DNA of 6,486 nt from Candidatus Omnitrophota bacterium (GTDB lineage: Bacteria > Omnitrophota > Gorgyraeia > Tantalellales > Tantalellaceae), in the NCBI GenBank assembly GCA_018814505.1, contig JAHIZQ010000240.1, positions 1-6,486 of the forward strand. The letters are read 5' to 3'. The notes below the pieces were generated by a model. The model was not told the origin of the DNA and did not search any database. It saw only the letters and a list, made by a program, of their open reading frames with translations. Positions 1-6,000 of the stretch are shown here, piece after piece. Each line of letters opens with the position of its first letter. Position 1 is the stretch's first letter. The position numbers and the translations under genes were made by a program.

Positions 1-3000
1 ATGACTGCAGGCGTTTTAATACATGGTTTGGGGAAAGTTAATTCAAACTGGCGAAACGGAAGGCCATTACTTGATTACATAGGACAAAACCGCAAAGATG
101 ACACTTTTGATATGGGTTATCTAAAAAACGGTGCGAGTATGGCGGCAAAGTTTGTTCTTTTTACCGGAGGCCTGGAAATTTTGGCAAACTCCACGTCAAT
201 TGGCACGTTTATTTCTGAGGCTGGTAAATGGCTCGGGCTTGGTAAGTATCCTGCTGGATTTATTGGCGGCGGCGCAATTTTTGTCGGAGTTCAGCATGCT
301 CGAATTCTTTTGTCAAACCTCCAGCAAACCGATAGCGCCTTAAAGCGAAATATAACCGGTCGGGAAGTTTTGGGCGACTTTATAAAAGGCGCGGTTATTG
401 GACTTATAGCGATGGGCTCATTAGACCTGGGCATGTCAGCGACAAAACTGGGAGTAACGGCGCCTTTATCAACGCTATCAACTCAAAGTGTTATGTTTTT
501 TGCCGGCGTATTTGCTAATGCGGGAATTTTGGGCGCTCTCGGGTTCGTCATAGGCGACGTAATTGCCGGCAGGCTTGACTTAACAAACTTCTTCCAAAAC
601 TCGGAAGTAAGGCGAAACTTTTATACAAGCGCCCTTTCCGGCGCGCTTATCGGAATTTTCGCGTCGTACCTTTTTATGCCCGGAACATATATGGGCATAC
701 AAAAACTTTCCACTCTTAGCGCTAACGCAGGTGCACTTACCTCGTCCACAAGTACTATTCTCACCGCCATGTGGAAAGGCGCGTTTATGTGGACACATAT
801 AAGCTTATTATTCAATGTTGTGGGCGGTTGGTTGCATCAATTCGGCTTCTACACAAAAGGCGGACATCGTTACTGGAGTAGAGCCGGCAGAGAAGAACTT
901 GTGCTTACCATGCTTGACGGGTTTAAAAAAGGCTTTTTTATGGGACCGTTTATTTCACTATTCGGCCTGGTAACGCCTGCCGGTGACACGACGTTTTTAA
1001 AAAGCGTTTTAAACTTTGTTACAACAGGTCTAAAAAAAATATTCGCGCCTTCAGAGGGATTTTTGATCGCGGGGTTTAAGCTTATGGCGAGTAAGTTTGA
1101 AATGGTATTTCTAGTGGAAGGGTATCACGCCGCGCTAGACCTTATCGGTCAGACAAATAAATACGGGGTTGAACAATTTGGCGGGATTGGACTTTCTTCA
1201 CCAGTTGTTACGTTTTTTAGTTGGGCTCTTCTTTTTACAATGCCGCACGTTATATCTTGGCTAATTGACGCGGGAATGGGCGGGGTATTTAAGATGGTTG
1301 CGCAGATGGAACAAGAGACCCTTAATGCGATAACAACCCTCTTGGATTCTCCCACATCCCAAAAGGCAATAATAGACACAGGCAAAGCAGGGTATGACGG
1401 GGTAATAAATGGTGCCGCGGAGAAATATAAGCCGCATGACGGGCAATCCGCGGAAGATGTTAGGGCCGAAACCGCTAAAACATGGCAAAAAGTGTCCGAA
1501 GTTGCCGCTAGCAAACTGATTCTTGGCAAAGCAATACAAGACAGTGATTCGGATAACGCAAGTCCGCTTCAGAAATTACTTAGCTGGGCGTTTGGTGTAA
1601 ACACATATGCTTTTAACATACCCGGCTACAAACCGGTCACAGTATTAACGTCTAAACATCAAATTGAAAAATCATTCGCGGAATACTTTAAGGACAAAGG
1701 CCTGACAGACTATGATCTCCTTATGGGAAACACTCTTGGCGAAGGCTTTTTACACAAAGCAAAAAGTAAACCCGTAACCGATACGGAAACTCAAGAAACA
1801 ATAGAAAACCTTACTAAAGAACTGCTCTCTACTCAAAAAGACATAATGGATTTTGTTAAGTCGGTAGAAGACCCTGTTTTTGATGTATATCAAAAATTTA
1901 TTCAGGCGCATAATATCACAACACATCAATCTGGTACAGCGGAATTTAGAACTGCTGTAGAAGGTGAACTCATCAAAACATTGAACGCGGCCAAGGTTGA
2001 TATAAGTGACCATTATATTCATGTGCTTGTCACTGTAATCGAAGCGCTTGTCGATATTTATAACTGTTCTACCCCCCTTCATGGTATTAAAGTGTATAGG
2101 ATAGAGAAAGACTCTATTCTTAACGAAGGGCCAACCAAGTCGGAAGCAGTCAGCTATCAGCTTCAAGGCCTGATTGGCGCGACAAAAGTCGCGATTGATA
2201 ACGCGATTAATCCTGATATAGCTCAGTCACAAGTTTTTACAATCCCCTGCGGCGAAGGAAAAACACTTCTAAACATTGCCCTGGTAAAAGCGTTTGGTTC
2301 CTATATGATAAATTACGGACCCAGTAACATAAATAGTTTTAGCGACCTGAGAATACTCATTGTTATAGACAAAGCCGAAAACGTGAAACAAGGTTTTAAC
2401 TATGAAAAAGAAAATGAAAAATTTAAAAATCCTCTTTTGTTAAGCCTGCAAAGATCAATCGGCCAGACGAAAGATACAGCATTTAGCAATGACAAGGGCA
2501 ATTTGGGTGAAATTAACATTATAGAAAAACCTTCGGATTTAAGTCCCACAAAAACAGGCGTGTTCGTGGCAGACGCGCAAACTGTTTTGGCTTTATATTT
2601 TCATAACAAGGAAAGCCTTGCAAATTTTAACCTTTGTAATATAGACGAAGTTGAAGCGGTTCTTCAGACTGTGAACCTCACTTACAGCACAATACACGAC
2701 GTGTTTAAGGGAACAGACAAAGCCTTGCAAAGCAAGCTTACTGACGTTCACAAACTTACAGAAGCCGCGAGTAAGATTATGCACGATTACTTGAAAGAAC
2801 CGGACGGTAACAAAACTCATTTTGACACGGATGATTACACCTGCATGAAGTACCTAGAAAACCCCGAAACGGTGAAAAATCAAGTATTGCAAAGCATTGA
2901 TAGCGATGTAATTGATAATGTGGGCGGAATAGGCATGGCAACCCTAATTCTTACAAATTATCTGAATCACGCGCCCGAAATTTTCGGCTGGGATCAAAAC

Positions 3001-6000
3001 TCAAGAGATACCTATAGACTGGTTCCGGACGAACACGGCATGTTGGGTTACGTTCTCTATGACAGAAACTCAAGTAATGACATGAAAGACACGCATTATG
3101 GAAATCCTTGGAAAGCTTTGGCACTGCATCATCTGGGTCAGATTTTGTACGACCACACCGCGGAACAAGATGTAACTATACAAATGAACCGCGCGCTTAA
3201 CGCGTTTCTCTCAGTAAGCGAAGGCGGAGCTAACATTGTGCTGGCGCTAGACTATATAAACGAATATTCTGCCACAAAAAAAGGCATTACCGTAGGCATG
3301 ACAGGCACGGTTGAAGGATGTAAACATATTATGAACGCCTTAGGTTTTGGGTTAATAGATATTGCCAAGAGTGACTGGTCTAAAATTGCTCACAATCATA
3401 TTTGCGAAAATTCTAATTCAAGGTATGAAGAATTTTGGAAGGACATTAAGTTAACCGCTCAAGACACGCCAAATGAACTTGTTGTCGGAGCATTTGGACC
3501 TAAAGACCAGATCATAAAAGCCCTTAATCAGTTGGGGTTAAATAACGGCCTGGAAGAACACCTTGGTATGGGCTCGAGAACCCATTATACAACCTCGGAA
3601 GGCAGGGATATCTACGTTTATGACAACCCAAGCGACCTTAAAACATGCATTAAAAGCGGGATCGCTGATTATACTAATTTTGGGAATTCAATACATCTTG
3701 TGGCAAAACTCATAACCGGCTCAAACGTTTTTGAAAGTAAAGGTCGCACAGGGGACAAATACATATTAGCCGGAGAGAACGGCGAAAAATTTACCCATGT
3801 CCATCTTTTTACAACAGAAGTCGGAACTTCCAGTTCAATGATACAGCAAGAACAAAGAATAAACGCCAAAGGCAGGCTGGACGGCGACATTCATCACTAT
3901 ATTAATATTGACGACATACGCGCGAGCGAAGTGGCAAAAGGTAAATTGGCAGAAAATATTGAGGCAGAAGGCGGCTGGGGCGCGGACTTGCAAGAAGGAA
4001 CCGAGTCTGTCAAGTTACTGCACCAGTACCTTGAAAACTATAATATGAGTATTGACCAGATGCAGTCAACCGTAATCGCTAAAAGTCAAAGCGCCGGTCC
4101 TGACTCGGTCGATAATGTAGGTACCAGGCTTTCAAATATCGGGACCACGCCTGATAATTTTATGCCAGCAGATGTCTGGGGAGAACTCCTGGAAACGGCT
4201 GACTTGGCAAAGACTCACGCGCTCTCAACTCAAGAAGTGCTTGGCGCGGCAAAAGGCTTTAATCTGGCAGGCGGCACGATGGGGCTAACAGCAGGCGTTC
4301 TTGGATTTACCGCGTTCATGGGCGCGGGTATACTTGCGGTAGGTACTGCCGCGTTAGCCGGCGGTTTAGCAGGTCTTTCTTTTACTCTTGGCAGGCAACT
4401 CGCGAACTTCGCTTTAAGACTGCAAACTGCTGGGATTGAAGGCAAAGCCGCGAAATCAACCGGCTGGACGCATAGCGCGTTTTCCGACCTAAGCGTTAAT
4501 GATAAACAGGCTGTCTTAGAACATGAAGTGCTTCCTTACCGGATGGCACACGGCGTATTCAATATCGGATTATTCTCACTTGTTTCAGCGCCAATCAGAA
4601 ATTTTGCGGTACGCAGTCTTTTAGGAGACGTTTTATATGGCGCGTTTTCAAAAAGCGTTAATTTGCTGGAAGATTCATTGTCTCAAATAAACGTTCCGAA
4701 TATAGCCGCGCCAAAAGTTAAGCGCCTTAATGACAAAGTTTTTATCGCGACTGTTGAAGGAATTATGCTAAGTGTGGAACATGAATTTAAGAATGCTAAC
4801 GCGTCTCTCATGCAAAGAGAAGCCGTAATGCGCGCTGTTAGTATTATCGCGAAAAACTGCGCTGAATCCCTTAATAACGGGCTTACATCTGAAACATTAA
4901 CTGCCGATAGTATTAATGTGGTAGAACAATTACTTATAAAATCGTTCGAGTTAGGAGCTCTAACACCTGAAGTTCGGAATATAACCAGCCTTATTCTTAA
5001 AGACATAGGTTCGGTCGCGCTAGCGAATAAAATAGGCTCGGTAGAAGTAACCCCGCGGCAGGGAAAAGATGTCGAGGTTGAAAAAGGGCTTAGAGCCGCG
5101 GTAAAAAGCGCGGAAGAAAACAAAGAAACAAAAACCGGAACGGCCGTTCTGTCGAGCGAAAACGCGTTATACGAAGTTACGGCAGATATCACTCAAAACA
5201 CTTTGCGCATAACAAGCCTGGCAACACACCTAAGCGTGAACATGAATATTTCTTCATACCGGGATGTAGAGACTCTCACAAAAGATGTTTCCTCGCTAAT
5301 GGACATAATGAAAGGCTCCTTGACAACTGCCGAAAACATTTTCCCTGGGCAACTTGCCCCAAACGCGCGAACACTTGGTCAAATAACGGAAGCGCCTATA
5401 ACCACCGTCCTGACTGGATCCGCGAGGCAAGAGATTGAAATGTTATCCGAGGAAAACCAAATTACCGCTAAGTTTTTCGATGAAACTGTTCAAAGTATCC
5501 GCGAAGAATTTGGTAGCGCTGTTAAAACTGTAAGCAGTATTGTAGTTCAGGGAAATACGCAATACCTGGTAAACATGTCCCTTGCAACCGGCATACTGAA
5601 CCTAACAAAACTTACTGTAAGCGATCAGCAAACTGCAAAACGTGCTAAAACCACTGAAAGCACCGCGGATATCACGCAAATTGAAAAATCTCAGCGCGCG
5701 TTAACGCGTAATGCGGAAGAAAAAGATACACTTTCTTCGTCGCAAGACATTGATGTTGGGATAAGCCTGGAACTTGATATGGGAATACTTGCAAACCTGT
5801 TGAATAACCCGGTTGTAGGCGTTAAAGACGTATTAACGCGATTCGCGAACGTGGCAAATGTATCAGAAAAATCTACTTTAACTTTGACCGACACCGCGCA
5901 GGCTAACATGCTTGACGAAGCCCTAAACAATATGCGCGCTGAATTTAAAGAAGCCGTAAAAACCATTAATGCTACCATTCAATATAACAACGCGTCGTAT

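Larger units (their letters stand above)
139..1299 (+). other. Polytopic membrane region of the giant protein (residues 47-433)
   Basis: This stretch encodes a run of hydrophobic, glycine-rich segments separated by short polar loops. Likely membrane segments lie near residues 47-62, 84-104, 127-145, 164-189, 207-227, 252-279, 310-327, 353-380 and 401-424. Many carry GxxxG-like small-residue spacing, for example KGAVIG and SGALIG, which suits tight helix packing. Loops carry basic and aromatic residues such as RYWSRAGR at 290-297. No conserved transporter signature was recognised. Because it precedes the ATPase in the same chain, it probably anchors the motor to the inner membrane; a channel role is conceivable but not shown. 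Exact helix number and orientation cannot be set by eye. Confidence 0.75.
2155..3930 (+). other. SecA-like DEAD ATPase core (residues about 719-1310)
   Basis: SecA is the cytoplasmic ATPase that drives preproteins through SecYEG. The match here rests on motif order. YQLQGLIGATKVAI (719-732) fits the Q-motif region before the P-loop. CGEGKT (750-755) fits the SecA TGEGKT P-loop, IDEVE (881-885) its VDEVD Walker B, and GMTGT (1099-1103) its highly specific GMTGTA motif III. Between the last two, YRLVPDEHGMLGYVLYDR (1005-1022) followed by NPWKALALHHLG resembles the SecA stretch ending in DE-x-TGR and GLHQAIEAKEG. Motif VI is weak (QRINAKGRLDGD, 1285-1296), and the SecA MAGRGTD motif V is not recognisable. 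No scaffold or zinc-binding C-terminal domain follows. Family assignment is good; translocase activity is inferred. A SecA-derived motor with a different substrate is equally possible. Confidence 0.82.

Noticed and set aside
131..343. 70-codon open frame on the + strand in frame 2
   Set aside because: It overlaps the first membrane unit out of frame, and its translation shows no domain. The main frame is open throughout.
1149..1529. 126-codon open frame on the - strand, overlapped by another in a second - frame
   Set aside because: Two antisense frames open over the same stretch indicate a compositional effect, and the + frame encodes membrane and helical sequence continuous with its flanks.
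1750..2166. 138-codon open frame on the - strand
   Set aside because: The translation is rich in Phe, Cys, Tyr and Arg with no domain, as expected from the reverse of a Lys/Glu/Ala-rich coding strand.
2155..3930. Reading the ATPase core as a DNA/RNA helicase or restriction-type motor of a defence system
   Set aside because: GEGKT and GMTGT together are the SecA pattern rather than the usual SAT motif III of DEAD helicases, and no nuclease or methylase motif is nearby.
4683..5192. 169-codon open frame on the - strand
   Set aside because: It lies fully inside the giant gene, has a Ser/Phe/Leu/Thr-rich translation with no recognisable motif, and is explained by the antisense of codons such as GCG, GAA and AAA. 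The + strand has clear motifs and repeats here.
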